Part shown: one piece after another, positions 11,572-21,730 of the stretch
Layout: each line of letters begins with the position of its first letter
Position numbering within the stretch: the first letter of the stretch is position 1
Assembly: GCF_965363235.1 (NCBI RefSeq)
Contig: NC_134843.1
Coordinates: 51,641,535-51,705,534 of the forward strand
Direction of reading: 5' to 3'
DNA length: 64,000 nt
Origin: Mytilus galloprovincialis
Lineage: Eukaryota > Mollusca > Bivalvia > Mytilida > Mytilidae
Translations under genes and position numbers: made by a program
Notes under the pieces: generated by a model
The model's database searches: none
What the model was told of the DNA's origin: nothing
The model's input: only the letters and a program-made list of their open reading frames with translations

Positions 11572-11879
11572 CTACAATCCCCTTCCCTTTCATGAATTTG
11601 ACCTACCGAATTAGACTATTTACCGGATTTGTAATCACATAAGCAACACGACGGGTGCCGCATGTGGAGCAGGATCTGCTTACCCTTCCGGAGCACCTGA
11701 GATCACCCCTAGTTTTTGGTGGGGTTCGTGTTGTTTATTCTTTAGTTTTCTATGTTGTGTCATGTGTACTATTGTTTTTCTGTTTGTCTTTTTCATTTTT
11801 AGCCATGGCGTTGTCAGTTTGTTTTAGATTTATGAGTTTGACTGTCCCTTTGGTATCTTTCGTCCCTCTTTTATAAATA
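11572..11879 (+). repeat. PLE 3' tail
   Basis: Non-coding tail downstream of the reverse transcriptase stop. It ends in TTTCGTCCCTCTTTTATAAA, next to the retrozyme junction. Truncated copies elsewhere in the window share this end, as expected if reverse transcription starts here. Confidence 0.8.
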
Positions 11880-11955
11880 TAAGCATATCAATGACAATTC
11901 ATGTCAGCATAAAAAGTGCTGACTACTGGGCTTGTGATACCCTCGGGGAAATAAA
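11880..11955 (-). repeat. Continuation of the interrupted retrozyme unit
   Basis: The block ATGTCAGCATAAAAAGTGCT, then GACTACTGGGCTTGTGATAC and CCTCGGGG, is the part of the unit missing at 9268. It fades after about 11950. Confidence 0.7.
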
Positions 11956-12059
11956 TCTCGGAAAAGACTGAGTAACAAAATTCACAACAAAAATTTTGGG
12001 TTTAACAAATGACTGTTTAATGCACTGTTAACTATTTTTATATAACCATCTTGTACTTT

Positions 12060-12165
12060 ATTCGCCACTTTTAATTGTTTTGATTGGAGCGTTTTTGGAA
12101 GAATTTTTGTAGACAAAACGCCCGTCTGGCGAACAAAATGTTACACCTGGTATCTATGGTGAGAT
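12060..12165 (+). repeat. Retrozyme family 1 fragment with ribozyme remnant
   Basis: Contains GTAGACAAAACGCCCGTCTG followed by GCGAAC and a TGGTATCTATGGTGAG block. The CUGAUGA side is gone, so only the 3' part of a hammerhead remains (12107..12143). Confidence 0.65.
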
Positions 12166-12834
12166 TATTTTTTCTGTGTTGAACTCGTAAATGTGTAACA
12201 AATAAAGATATAAAAAATCGTGAAATATCAAGGGACAACAGTATTTTTTTAGTCGAAGAGAAAATGATAAGAACATGAGTGTGATAATAAAAGTAAAATA
12301 ACAAACCAACTCGAAGATACATTTAAAGCATTACTGCCCTTATTACACGAATAGGCTATCTCTAAAGCCGGAACACATCTAACGAATGGTAAGCAACTGT
12401 CCTATTCCTGACTTAGTACAGTCATTTCCTTATGTACAAAATGGACACACATATGAACGTAGTCTATGTTCATTTCTTTTACTACGTCGTTTGATTGAGT
12501 TAAGCCATTACAATTAACATTTTAAAGTGTGTCTTTCTATGTTGTGATGTTACACTATTGTTTCAGGTAAGAGTGAAAGTTTGGTACCATCAAATCGTTT
12601 AAATCCGCTGCAATTGTTTGCACCTGTCCTAAGACAATAACAATCAAAACCAAGGAGTAAACAAAGACTCACAAAACCAAAGGACATTTACATCAACAGT
12701 TATAAATAATAATTAAGAAACAACACGAACTCCAATAATACCCGGGATTAAAATCAGGTGCTTCGGAAGGGTAAGCATTTCCTGCACCGTATACGGCACA
12801 CGTCGTGTTATTTTTTCGGTAAAGAAAAGTAAAG
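12166..12834. other. Intergenic, with a diverged PLE tail near 12720..12805
   Basis: The stretch around 12720..12805 follows the reverse complement of the PLE tail (ACACGAACTCC, CAGGTGCTTCGGAAGGGTAA, GCACACGTCGTGTT). The rest shows nothing I can name. Confidence 0.45.
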
Positions 12835-13162
12835 TTTAGTAATCTTTATTTAAAGTCGGGTTGCATATATACATAATAACATGAGCTCTTCAGAGCTCTT
12901 CAACTGACTGATATTAATAAACAAAACATGTAATAACATCAGATACACATACAACACAAACATACAGACATCACATATATAAATGCATAGATAGCACATG
13001 CAGAATAAAAGCTAAGCAAGATATATTAAAACAAATATCTAATATCAGCACATATATAGTAGCACATAGTATTTATATCAGAGTATCACTGCAAAAAGAT
13101 AAAACATAAAAATAAAAAACAGCAGGCTTCAATATCAAGTTATTGGGCAGCAAGTAAGTTCA

Positions 13163-13789
13163 TTATTTACAAGAACTGCATGAACATTTTTCTGAAAAAC
13201 ACCAGGTGGAGATAAAGTTTTTGAACTGGCCAAAAGTTGATAAGCTCCTTGCCTCATTTGGCAAGGAGTTCCAGAGTTTTGCTGCCTCATAACTAAAGCT
13301 TTTCTTACCATACCTTGTTGTTTTTGGCCGTGGTATATCTGCTATGCCGTTGTACCTGAAGTTATATGAATTTTCTTTAATATTTACTAAATTACATGTA
13401 TGTAGGAATTCTGGACTTGATTTATTAATTATTTTATATGTCTTTAATGCCATGGTTCTCAATCTTCTGATTTTTATTCCTGGTAGCTTTGACTGTTCAC
13501 GAAGTGTATTGTAAGAATTTGTGTAGTCGTCATAAATAAATCTGAGTGTTCTTTCTTGTATTTTTTCTATTTTCTTTGTGTTTTGTTCTCTGCAGAAGTG
13601 CCATGTAAGAGGACAGTAGCTGAGGTTTGACATGATAAATGAATGGTATATTGTAAGTCTTGAAAGTCTGGTGAGATGAGCGCCAATTCTGTTTAGAACG
13701 TTTAGTTGTCGTGCAGCTTTTTTGCAAATATTTGAGATGTGAGTGTTGAAATCCAGTTTAAAGTCTATTATTACACCAAGAAGTTTCAC
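13163..13789 (-). pseudogene. LINE ORF2 C-terminal segment
   Basis: 208 codons starting just after the palm domain: KLLGVIIDFKLDFNTHIS is the usual thumb-region signature of CR1/Jockey-type ORF2, followed by a conserved tail (YCPLTWHFC, RTLRFIYDDYTNSY, AKLWNSLPNEARSL) and a Cys-rich end (CFSEKCSCSSCK). It is open throughout, but separated by frame breaks from the reverse transcriptase core at 13948. Confidence 0.8.
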
Positions 13790-13947
13790 TTCGTCGTCAC
13801 ATTTTATGTTGAATCCATTTAGGTTGAAAATAATATTTTGAGTGTGTTTTTTTTACCTATGGAAATTGCCTGGATTTTTTGGGGGTTTGCCTGCATTTTG
13901 TTGAAAGAGAACCATGAGATTAGGGAATTACTATCTTCCTCTAAGGG

Positions 13948-15388
13948 TTAAATTACTGATTCCAAAGTAGTACCTGCTTTTGAGAGGGTGTTATCATCAT
14001 CATAGTTGCATAAATCACAGTGTTTGACAAAAAGAAAAATATCATTTATGAAAACATTAAATAATACAGGGCCTAGTATAGATCCCTGAGGAACACCTTT
14101 ATATATATCTTGCATTTGACTGATACTCTGGCCTATTTTTACACACTGTTTTCTTGCATGACTAAGGCCATATTTTTCCAATGTCAAAAGAAGTAAATCA
14201 TGTGGGAGACAGTCAAAGGCTTTACTTAGGTCCATAAATATAGCCGCTAAATATTTATTGTTATCCAGTGTCTTTTTCCAATCTTCCAATATTTTGAGTA
14301 ATGTTGACTGGCAGCCATAACCGGCTCGAAAAGCCGCAAGAAAATGGTCGAAAATATCATCAAATTATTAGTATGTTGATTTTCTATGGCTGTTTCAATT
14401 TTTTTTAGATATAGCAGGTAAAACACTAACTGGTCTTTAATTACCCTTTTCAAGAACACTATTTTTTTTGTGAACAGGTTTTACTTGGGCAATTTTTAAT
14501 GAGTCTAGAAAATGGAAGTGGATAATGATAAATTTACAAAAAGAGGGACGAAAGATACCAAAGGGACAGTCAAACTCATAAATCTAAAACAAACTGACAA
14601 CGCCATGGCTAAAAATGAAAAAGACAAACAGAAAAACAATAGTACACATGACACAACATAGAAAACTAAAGAATAAACAACACGAACCCCACCAAAAACG
14701 AGGGGTGATCTCAGGTGCTCCGGAAGGGTAAGCAGATCCTGCTCCACATGTGGCACCCGTCGTGTTGCTTATGTGATTACAAATCCGGTAAATAGTCTTA
14801 TTCGGTAGGTCACATTCATACAAGCTGTGTGATAGGTTTAATCACTACAGGTTAAGCAGCGTGTAAAATTTTTGGTGATATACCATCTATACCAGTAGCC
14901 TTTTTAACATTTATTTTACCAATTCTTTTAGAAACAAATTCCTCATTTATAGGCTGAAAAATAAGTTTATTTGATGTTGACCCGTTTGAGTATTTATTAC
15001 TTATAGCTTCTATACTTGGGTGTTTGTCATTCACCTGTATGTTGTTGTCACCAATGTTTTTTGCAACATTTACAAAAAAGTCATTAAAAATTTCAGATAT
15101 TTCTTGTTGGTTCGTGATGATTTTGTTGTTTTCCTGCAGTATGGTTTCTTTTTGGCTGGTGCATCCTTTGTTTGTAAGGAACGGCTTTACTGTTGGCCAG
15201 AAATCTTTCGACTTAGGACCACCTGTGCAGCGTTCTATGAAGTATCTATTTATGGATTGTTTTTTAAGTTTAGTGACAAAATTTCTTTGTGTCGTGTATG
15301 CATCCCATGTCTTGCTGTTATTCATTTTTTGAAATTTGTTGTACAGCATTTTCTTTTTATAAATTGCAGATTTTAACTGTTTGTTCAT
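13948..15388 (-). pseudogene. LINE ORF2 reverse transcriptase, split by a PLE insertion
   Basis: The N-terminal half (15388..14852) includes FWPTVKPFLTNK and the KATGIDGISPKIL block. The second half (14289..13948) has IFMDLSKAFDCLPHDLLLL (motif A), GVPQGSILGPVLFNVFINDI (motif B) and NYDDDNTLS where family members have YADD (motif C). The alanine-to-aspartate change at the catalytic turn, the inserted PLE tail at 14535..14825 and frame breaks all mark it as dead. Confidence 0.85.
14535..14825 (-). mobile_element. 5'-truncated PLE tail inserted in the LINE
   Basis: The reverse complement is nearly identical, with only a few differences by eye, to 11590..11876 of the PLE. It begins at the same 3' end (AAAGAGGGACGAAAGATACC). 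Being inside the LINE reverse transcriptase, it is younger than the LINE. Confidence 0.85.
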
Positions 15389-15482
15389 GTATGGTACTAT
15401 CTGTTTAGATAGTATTGTTCTTTCTTTAAAGGGTGCATGTTTATTTGCTGTTCAATAAAATTCTTGTTGAAGTTTTCATACT

Positions 15483-16012
15483 CATAAAATTGAGAATGGA
15501 AATGGGGAATGTGTCAAAGAGACAACAACCCGACCAAATAAAAAACAACAGCAGAGGGTCACCAACAGGTCTTCAATGTAGCGAGAAATTCTCGCACCCG
15601 GAGGCGTCCTTCAGCTGGCCCCTAAACAAATATATACTAGTCCAGTGATAATGAACGCCATACTAATTTCCAAATTGTACACAAGAAACTAAAATTAAAA
15701 TAAAACAAGACTAACAAAGGCCAGAGGCTCCTGACTTGGGACAGGCGCAAAAATGCGGCGGAATTAAACATGTTTGTGAGATCTCAACCCTCCCCCTATA
15801 CCTCTAACCAATGTAGAAAAGTAAACGCATAACAATAAGCACATTAAAATTCAGTTCAAGAGAAGTCCGAGTCTGATGTCAGAAGATGTAACCAAAGAAA
15901 ATAAAGAAAATGACAATAATACATAAATAACAACAGACTACTAGCAGTTAACTGACATGCCAGCTCCAGACTTCAATTAAACTGACTGAAAATTATGATT
16001 TCATCATATGAG
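15483..16012 (+). repeat. Dispersed repeat inserted in the LINE
   Basis: It splits the region between the LINE endonuclease and reverse transcriptase. It contains AGAGACAACAACCCGACC, GCTCCTGACTTGGGACAGGC, CGGCGGAATTAAACATG and CAACCCTCCCCCTA, the last three shared with the repeat at 25186..25562. No coding capacity is evident. Boundaries are approximate. Confidence 0.65.
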
Positions 16013-16088
16013 TATTTATGTTATTATGTGGGTCAACATCCCAATTTAACTCATTCAAATCAGATAAAAAATTATTTACATCAAAAAT

Positions 16089-17016
16089 TTAAAAACTTCT
16101 ACATTTTCTGTATTTTGGTATCATATTAGGTCGTTCACATTTTATTTGAACCCCAATCAGGTTGTGAACATCACTTATGCCACATTCAAAATTACATCTT
16201 TTACCACATTTGTTTTCTTGATTAGTTAAAATTACATCAAGAAGAGTTGGTTTCGAATTTCCATCATAACATGTTGCTTTATTAATAATGTTCTTCGTAC
16301 AGAAAATATCACAAGAATCATTTAAAGTTGAGCTTTTATTGTCATCAAACATATTGAAGTTTAAATCACCCATTATCAAAACATTATCATACTTTTTAAT
16401 GGCTTTGTCTGTTGTTCAGTTAAAGTCAGTACTAAATTTACTGTCTGGCATGCTAGGTTGTTTATAGGCACCAATAAATAACCACTTATTGTCTTCTGTT
16501 GTCACCTCAAGTGCAATGGATTCAATGTCCTGAAATTCAGCTTGTTTTTTTTCTATCTCCTGCTAGGTCAGATCTCATGTAGGCTAGGACATCTCCCCCA
16601 TATTTGTTTCGGTCTGATCTATAAAACGAAAAGTTGTAAACCGTGAACATTGCGTCAGGAAAGGAGTCGTCGAGTTTTGTTTCCGACAGAAATAGAATAT
16701 CAACAATGTTTCTATTTAGTAGGTCACTAATACTATCAAATTTGTATCTATAGATGTTAATGTTTAAATATGCACACATGATGTTAGTTGGTGAATCTCT
16801 CCTCAACTTTACCAGATCTTTGAAGATGTTATACTCGCTTTCATCAGTTCTTATTCCAGTGTTGACGTTTATATCGGAAATTGAGGGGAGATATTTTGTC
16901 GAGGGTGCGTTTGATTCCTTCTTTTTTGACATATCAAAAAATGAATTAGTGAATTCTGGTAGAGTGCATGTTCTACCAGTCATCTGTTGATTTTGGGAGC
17001 TCTGTATATTCATCAA
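16089..17016 (-). pseudogene. LINE endonuclease (APE-like), frameshifted
   Basis: The first part (17016..16537) has LNINIYRYKFDSI, FLSETKLDDSFPDA with the catalytic glutamate, and YRSDRNKYGGDVLAY. The second part (16379..16089) has IMGDLNFNMFDD with the catalytic Asp/Asn pair, LLDVILTNQ and SDVHNLIGVQI with the terminal Asp/His. These are the landmarks of the exonuclease-endonuclease-phosphatase fold that nicks target DNA. The two parts are in different frames, so the domain is broken. Confidence 0.8.
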
Positions 17017-17210
17017 GAGGTAATTCTATACATTTAACATGAAACCATTGTGTACAGCCGTCGCATAGGATGCCTTTTTGATTTTTACGTACAGCTTTGC
17101 CACATGATCCACACGGGAATTTAGTAGGTCCTGGATTAATTGAAACATCACCACTTAAAAGCAATAAAATACAGCAGTGTATTAAGATTGTGAGTTGCTG
17201 ATCTTATAGT
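16973..17210 (-). pseudogene. LINE N-terminal segment: 2A-like motif followed by a PHD finger
   Basis: After a hydrophobic run (CCILLLLSG) comes GDVSINPGP, matching the 2A ribosome-skipping consensus (D-V/I-E/S-x-N-P-G-P). Directly after it is a PHD-type zinc finger: CGSCGK, then CDGCTQWFHVKC. The frame breaks at both ends: the upstream segment 17445..17182 is in another frame, and a stop follows DDW at 16973. 2A-like motifs and PHD fingers in the first part of CR1-type elements are known in sea urchins and molluscs. Confidence 0.75.
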
Positions 17211-17445
17211 TAACTCTGAAATTTTTTATTCGGCCGCCATTATTGTTGTTGTCACATCGGGGTTGAAGTGAGAATAAAGCAATATCATTTAAATTAGTTT
17301 GTTTTGTAGCTTCTGATATATAATTTCCACAGCTTAAATGATGTTGGTAAAAGCTGTCTGGATTTAATATAATGTCTCTTGGTGTTAACCGTTGAAAAAC
17401 ACCAAATAATATGAGAGCAAAAATACTAACTACCCCAGGCGTCAT
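17182..17445 (-). pseudogene. LINE 5' ORF segment
   Basis: An 87-codon open stretch starting MTPGVVSIFALILFGVF, a hydrophobic leader. It ends just before the 2A/PHD segment, which needs a shift of frame. From its position I take it as the start of the LINE's first coding region; no domain is recognised. Confidence 0.5.
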
Positions 17446-17479
17446 CTTTCATTTCTTGCGTAATGATGGAAGTTCAGTA

Positions 17480-17965
17480 GTTGTCGTTTGTTGAAATGTA
17501 TTAAAAAGCAAAGGTTGCAACTCCCTCAGGCAAAGTTTGCTTTAGATGAAGTTTGCTAGAAAAAGCGCTTCGGACGCAAGAAATTATTTAACGTGTTGTT
17601 TTCAATTTTTTACATCACTAGGTCGATACCTCTGCTGGTGGACTATCAGTTCCTGAGGGTGTCATTAGCTCAGTAGTCAGTATTTCGGTACTGACACGAT
17701 TGAACAAACTCAACGAAAATTGTCCGTTTATAAATTTATAAATTATTAAGAAACTAAGTTTGAAACACCCTCAGGCAAATTAAAGTTGGCTTTAGATGAA
17801 TTTGGCTGTTTATTTTAGGTATTTTTGACATATAGCTCTTTCGGCACTTATACATCTTCGAATTTCAAATGTTTGGCCTTAAGCGTTCCTGTTGAAGGTA
17901 AATCCAGAAAAACGCTTCGGACGCAAGAAATTATTTAACGTGTTGTTTTCAATTTTTTGTTGATG
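17480..17965 (+). repeat. Retrozyme-like family 2, tandem partial plus complete unit
   Basis: Two repeats of a ~347-bp unit (cleavage-equivalent points 17571/17572 and 17918/17919). Each ends with CTTCGGACGCAAGAAATTAT and AACGTGTTGTTTTCAATTTT. The middle (GGTCGATACCTCTGCTGGTG, then GGGTGTCATTAGCTCAGTAG and TCAGTATTTCGGTACTGACA) is plainly related to family 1 (GGTCGATGCCACTGCTGGTG, CAGTAGTCAGCACTT). The first unit has lost its ribozyme core. Confidence 0.7.
17883..17924 (+). ncRNA. Hammerhead-like motif, family 2
   Basis: In order: GCGUUC (stem I), CUGUUGA (canonical CUGAUGA with one change), AGG-loop-CCA as a weak stem II, GAA, AAACGCUU (degenerate palindromic stem III), C, then GGACGC, which pairs perfectly with GCGUUC allowing one G-U. 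The stem I sequences differ from family 1 on both sides yet still pair, which is covariation. The copy is probably inactive, but the fold is recognisable. Confidence 0.6.
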
Positions 17966-18424
17966 TGGTTCATAAGTGTTTCTCGTTTCTCGTTTCTACA
18001 TTATATAGATAAGACCGTTAGTTTTCCCGTTTACATGGTTTTACGCTATATAGCTGGTTTCTCAGTGTGAGCCAATGTGAGCCAATGCAACGCACCTTGA
18101 CCTTTAATGGTTTTACATTTAGCCAGATATAAAAATTAAACCTTGACATGTATCTTTGATTTGCATTATTCTAAGATGTTGAGTATTGACAAGCAGATTC
18201 ATGTTTGATTTCAACTAAAGAATTATAACTATTTATTAGAAAAGGTAAATGTTTGCTTTATTGTGATATGTGGATTGTTCACATCGGTTACCATGGGCCG
18301 AAAGGGTTTATTTTAAGAGCATAATTTTGGAATTGATGAATCTAGTATACGTGTTTTGCTTAAGTTACAGTATGGAACTTCGAAATATTTGCAAACTTTT
18401 TAAGTAAAAAACAAACTTGAAAAA
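17966..18424. other. Intergenic sequence with possible repeat A scrap
   Basis: Around 18000..18130 there are short blocks (GACCGTTAGTTTTCCCGTTT) like the reverse of repeat A. Otherwise nothing is recognised. Confidence 0.4.
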
Positions 18425-18556
18425 ATAGTTATCAAAGGTACTAGGATTATGATTTAGTACGCCAGACGCGCGTTTCGTCAACATAAGACTCATCAGTGAC
18501 GCTTATATCAAAATATTTATAAAACCAAACATGTACAAAGTTGAAGAGCCTTGAGG
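18425..18556 (-). repeat. Retrozyme family 1 fragment with hammerhead
   Basis: A truncated unit around a ribozyme at 18457..18505 (minus). CUGAUGA, GAA, ACGCGCGU and both stem I strands are intact. Stem II is shortened to GUC/GAC because of one U-U mismatch. It may still cleave. Confidence 0.75.
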
Positions 18557-19139
18557 AATAACTTTAATATATCTGATTGTTGTATATATAGTTATTCTCA
18601 AGTTTTAACGATTTCTTTTGGACCATAACCCTTTTGCATTTTCATGTTGTTTGTGCAGCAATACGAAAAGGGTAAAATGTCATTAAATGACGTACGATGA
18701 ATCCATACAATTTTTTTTTACCATTTAATAATCAGGCTACAATAAGCAAATAATTATATTTTGAGTTGCACAAGATCATATGTTAATGTTAATGAAGTCA
18801 TAACATTAATTCAATTGAATGTTAGTTGTCCACTGATTGTAATGTAAGTCTGCATGATGTTTTAATTAATTGGTATTAGCAAGGAACTAACTGTCAGTAA
18901 CTGCGAGAACTCTCAGTATTGAGTGTCTTTTTTGTTTTTGGTAGGAATAAATAAATATCCTTCTACGTCCGGTCTGTGTTTATTGTTGTTATTTTACTTT
19001 CTTGATATACGTTTATTCTGATTTGTATCGATCTGATTTCGTTAAAAGTTTTTTTTTGTTTTTTCAACGGAATTAAAGAATAAGTGTGCTTCTTTTCTTG
19101 TTTAATATACAAATAGTTTATTTGTAAATAACAATAATC
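18557..19139. other. Intergenic sequence, nothing recognised
   Basis: AT-rich DNA without supported exons. Confidence 0.4.
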
Positions 19140-19236
19140 ACATGACGACCTGAGCGTCACTGGTTAGTCTTATGTAAACACGCGTCAGAACGGTCTGACG
19201 TATTAAATTATAAGCTGGTACCTTTGATAACTATTA
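19140..19236 (+). repeat. Retrozyme family 1 fragment, ribozyme decayed
   Basis: The flanks match (GAGCGTCACTG..., AGTCTTATGTA, and AGCTGGTACCTTTGATAACT), but the core has changed to CUGGUUA and the GAAA part is lost. Confidence 0.6.
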
Positions 19237-19645
19237 GCATGTCGAAATGTTCTATTGTTTTTTTGTGTATTTCTCTGTTCTTGAATATATTTGTACTGTT
19301 GCCCTGTCATGTAATATTGACATTTTTATGTTATATTTAACAAAACCATTAAAGTGCGAGATTTGGCTAGCCACAAAACCAGGTTCAACCCACAATTGTG
19401 TTCTTAAAATGCCATGTACCAAGTCAGGAAAATGGCAGTTGTCATCTTGTAGTTCGTTTTTGTGTGTTGCAATTTTGGTTGGTCTTTTGTTGCACTGCAG
19501 TGTTACTGTTGTCTCGTTATTTTACTCCTATATATACTTGATGTGTTTCCCTCAGTTTTAGCTTGTTATCTAGGTTTGTTTTCTCTCAATCGATGTATGA
19601 CTTTCGAACAATGATATACTACTATTGCATTTTTTGAAGGGTGAG
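19237..19645 (+). repeat. Dispersed mussel-type repeat, unclassified
   Basis: Blocks such as GCCACAAAACCAGGTTCAAC, ACCAAGTCAGGAAAATGGCA, GATGTGTTTCCCTCAGTTTT and TCAATCGATGTATGACTTTC belong to a repeat I recognise from mussel sequence. Its internal 104-codon open frame has no family and I do not call it a gene. A short reverse fragment is at 29285..29370. Confidence 0.55.
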
Positions 19646-20525
19646 AAATTCTTAATATCAAGATTGCGAACTTGTTCCATAAACTGTTTAAATTTGTTCT
19701 CTTTCAGGTAATGATTACGGTGAGCAAAGACAGTCTCCAAATGTCAACAATTACTTCTATTAAAACGTAAAAACTTAAAGGTGAAGTCAAATTAAAATCG
19801 GTTTTTCGAGGTAAAATGTCATGATATTGAAAGTCAAGCTTTCAAGCTAGAATGTAGAAATTTCAAATGTCAAAATACAAAGGGTTTGATAGAGGATGTT
19901 AAAATTTATATTCAAGTATTTATCTTAAGGGAATGAGGTAAAATTCAACTTAAAAAGTCACAACATTATCATTTAACTCAGTTCGTCTAAAAGGTAAAAT
20001 TCGATCGGATTTTTTAAATAGAATCATACAGTTTATTGCTACTAGACTGGAAAGTATTTCGACTGCAGTACGCTATAACTATCATGCCTATATGTATAAC
20101 TGATTTCTGAAAGGCTTAAATTTTATAAATGATGCCACAACATGACAATTTATTTTTTTATTACATGTGTAGTTTATTTTATACACTTATACATCGTAAG
20201 TGGAACTGTATAAAATCGTATTTATACCACCCCTCACAATCATTCCCCTTTCGTAACATCCAAATTGTACTAAAGATCAAATTAAAATGAATATGCTTTA
20301 ACGCATTCACACGTTAGAACAAAAGAAAAACGGATAATTATAATATACTGTTGTGAACACAGTAGTTATTTGAATATAACACGGGATAACAGTTAACTCA
20401 AATACAGTTGTTAATTGAATTGTCTTTTTGTTACTATAACGACATTATAACTGCCTTCTGTTGTAGATTAAAATCAATGAAAAACCAAAGGCTGAAAGCA
20501 AAATTTAAGTAAATATCGGCTGTTG
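19646..20525. other. 3' flank of the IgGFc-binding-like gene
   Basis: On the minus strand, AATAAA polyadenylation hexamers lie at 20173..20178 and 20149..20154, about 350 to 375 bp past the stop codon, and are candidates for the gene's transcript end. No other feature is seen. Confidence 0.4.
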
Positions 20526-21730
20526 TTATGTTTTAAAAGCCATTCCAGCTGAATATCCATACGCATCGTTGTTTGTCCAATTTCCGTAAATCCACAATCC
20601 AAATCGTGTCTTTTCTCTGTGTGTGATGTGATGTGGCCCACTAGATATTGGGATGCTGAAACTACTAAAGCGATGCTCCTCTTCAGAAATACTGAAAATA
20701 TTTTTCAAATTAACGAAATTACCGTCAACTACAAAACCATCGACTGCATCTGTAGGCACCGTAATGCTGATGAAACTTTCAAAATCTGTTGGAACCATGA
20801 AATCATAATCATACAGGTACTGGTTAATACCAGGAATCGTCATCATAAAGGCGTCTCCATGATTATCTGATAGTTCATGCGGGTAAATATGTACCAGCAC
20901 ATTGCTTTCAGACGAAAGATAGGAAATAGTTGTATGGAAATAATTCAGAAAGTCTCTAGATTTTAGCACGTGTCTAGTGCGATTGTTACCATTCTTCATG
21001 ACTATATTTGTATCATTTACCGCAATAACGCGAACTGTATTTTCCAATCGATAATTCAAATGTGGAATTACATATAGATTATCAAGTTGATTTGTAGGTA
21101 ATACCATTTCAATGAATGGCTGCCAACTTGATTTGCCATTAACATTGTTGTGTTTATTTCCACTGACGACAACAATTGGTTTAGACGCAATGATTTTCGT
21201 CCCGGTTAAGTCTTTATTGTGCGAAATCTGAAATGTTGTATACTTATTAAGTACCAATGTTAATGTTTGGTTATCAGAATACTGTATATTTTCGTATGAA
21301 ACAAATCCATCTTTCATTTTAAAGTTTATTTCTATTACTGTATTTGAATACAAAGGGGATAAAGAAAATAAGCTCAAAAAGCTGCTTCTATATGGAGTGA
21401 ACGAAGGAACAATATAATATGTTGACAAATATCGAGTTGGAAGAACATAGAATCCCTCGGATGCAATACGTACAAAAAGGAATCCAAACAGGGTGATCGG
21501 AACATTAGAATATATTTCTACTCCAGCCTGGTGTAAACCGTTTGTCATCAATATATTAGAATCGAGGATAAATTGATTATCGACTGCATTCAAATTTACT
21601 GAAATATTTTTGTTATTTGCGAAATAGAAAATAGATAATTCCCCCCTTCTGTTCGCTGTTGGTAATATTCGTGGTGATGGTGTGCTCGATGTTTGGTGAA
21701 AAATAACAACAAAGTCTTTCTCTTTTCCAT
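20526..21730 (-). CDS. Terminal exon: IgGFc-binding-type domain
   Basis: A single 1205-bp exon coding 401 residues up to a TAA at 20528..20526. The acceptor is TTGCAG before 21730. It begins DGKEKDFVVIFHQ, and the open frame continues through IVPSF, PLYSNTVIEINF, ASKPIVVVSGNK, MVLPTNQLDNLYVIP, VHIYPHELSDNHG and FGLWIYGN, ending GYSAGMAFKT. There are several N-x-S/T sites. The length is normal for one such domain, and being intronless matches its decayed paralogue at 5731..6991. Confidence 0.88.

Larger units (their letters stand above)
9270..11879 (+). mobile_element. Penelope-like retroelement, nearly full length, inserted in a retrozyme unit
   Basis: About 2.6 kb comprising a short leader, one intact reverse transcriptase ORF and a ~300-bp 3' tail. 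Retrozyme sequence stops at about 9268 (after AACAGTTAATTTATAATT) and resumes at about 11880 (ATATCAATGACAATTCATG). Between them the unit reads on as in uninterrupted copies, so this is an insertion into an existing retrozyme. The AT-rich junctions look alike (TTTATAATT and TTTATAAAT), which may be a short target duplication. The tail is the repeat seen in truncated form at 3052, 5140, 14535 and 31560. Confidence 0.88.
12835..17450 (-). mobile_element. CR1-like (APE-type) LINE, broken, with two nested insertions
   Basis: Reading right to left on the minus strand: a hydrophobic N-terminal segment (17445..17182), a 2A-like motif and PHD finger (17164..16973), an apurinic-type endonuclease (17016..16089), reverse transcriptase (15388..13948) and a C-terminal region (13789..13163), then an AT-rich 3' end near 12835. 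It is interrupted by dispersed repeat A/B at 15483..16012 and by a PLE tail at 14535..14825. Frameshifts separate most segments. Domain order fits CR1/L2-type non-LTR retrotransposons of the Jockey supergroup. Confidence 0.85.

Noticed and set aside
11655..11876. 73-codon open frame with a hydrophobic stretch in the PLE 3' tail (also at 14505..14756 reversed)
   Set aside because: Conserved only because the copies are young; older copies break it, so it is non-coding tail.
19247..19561. 104-codon cysteine-containing open frame with a hydrophobic start
   Set aside because: It lies in a high-copy dispersed repeat, has no recognisable domain and T-rich codons explain the hydrophobic residues.
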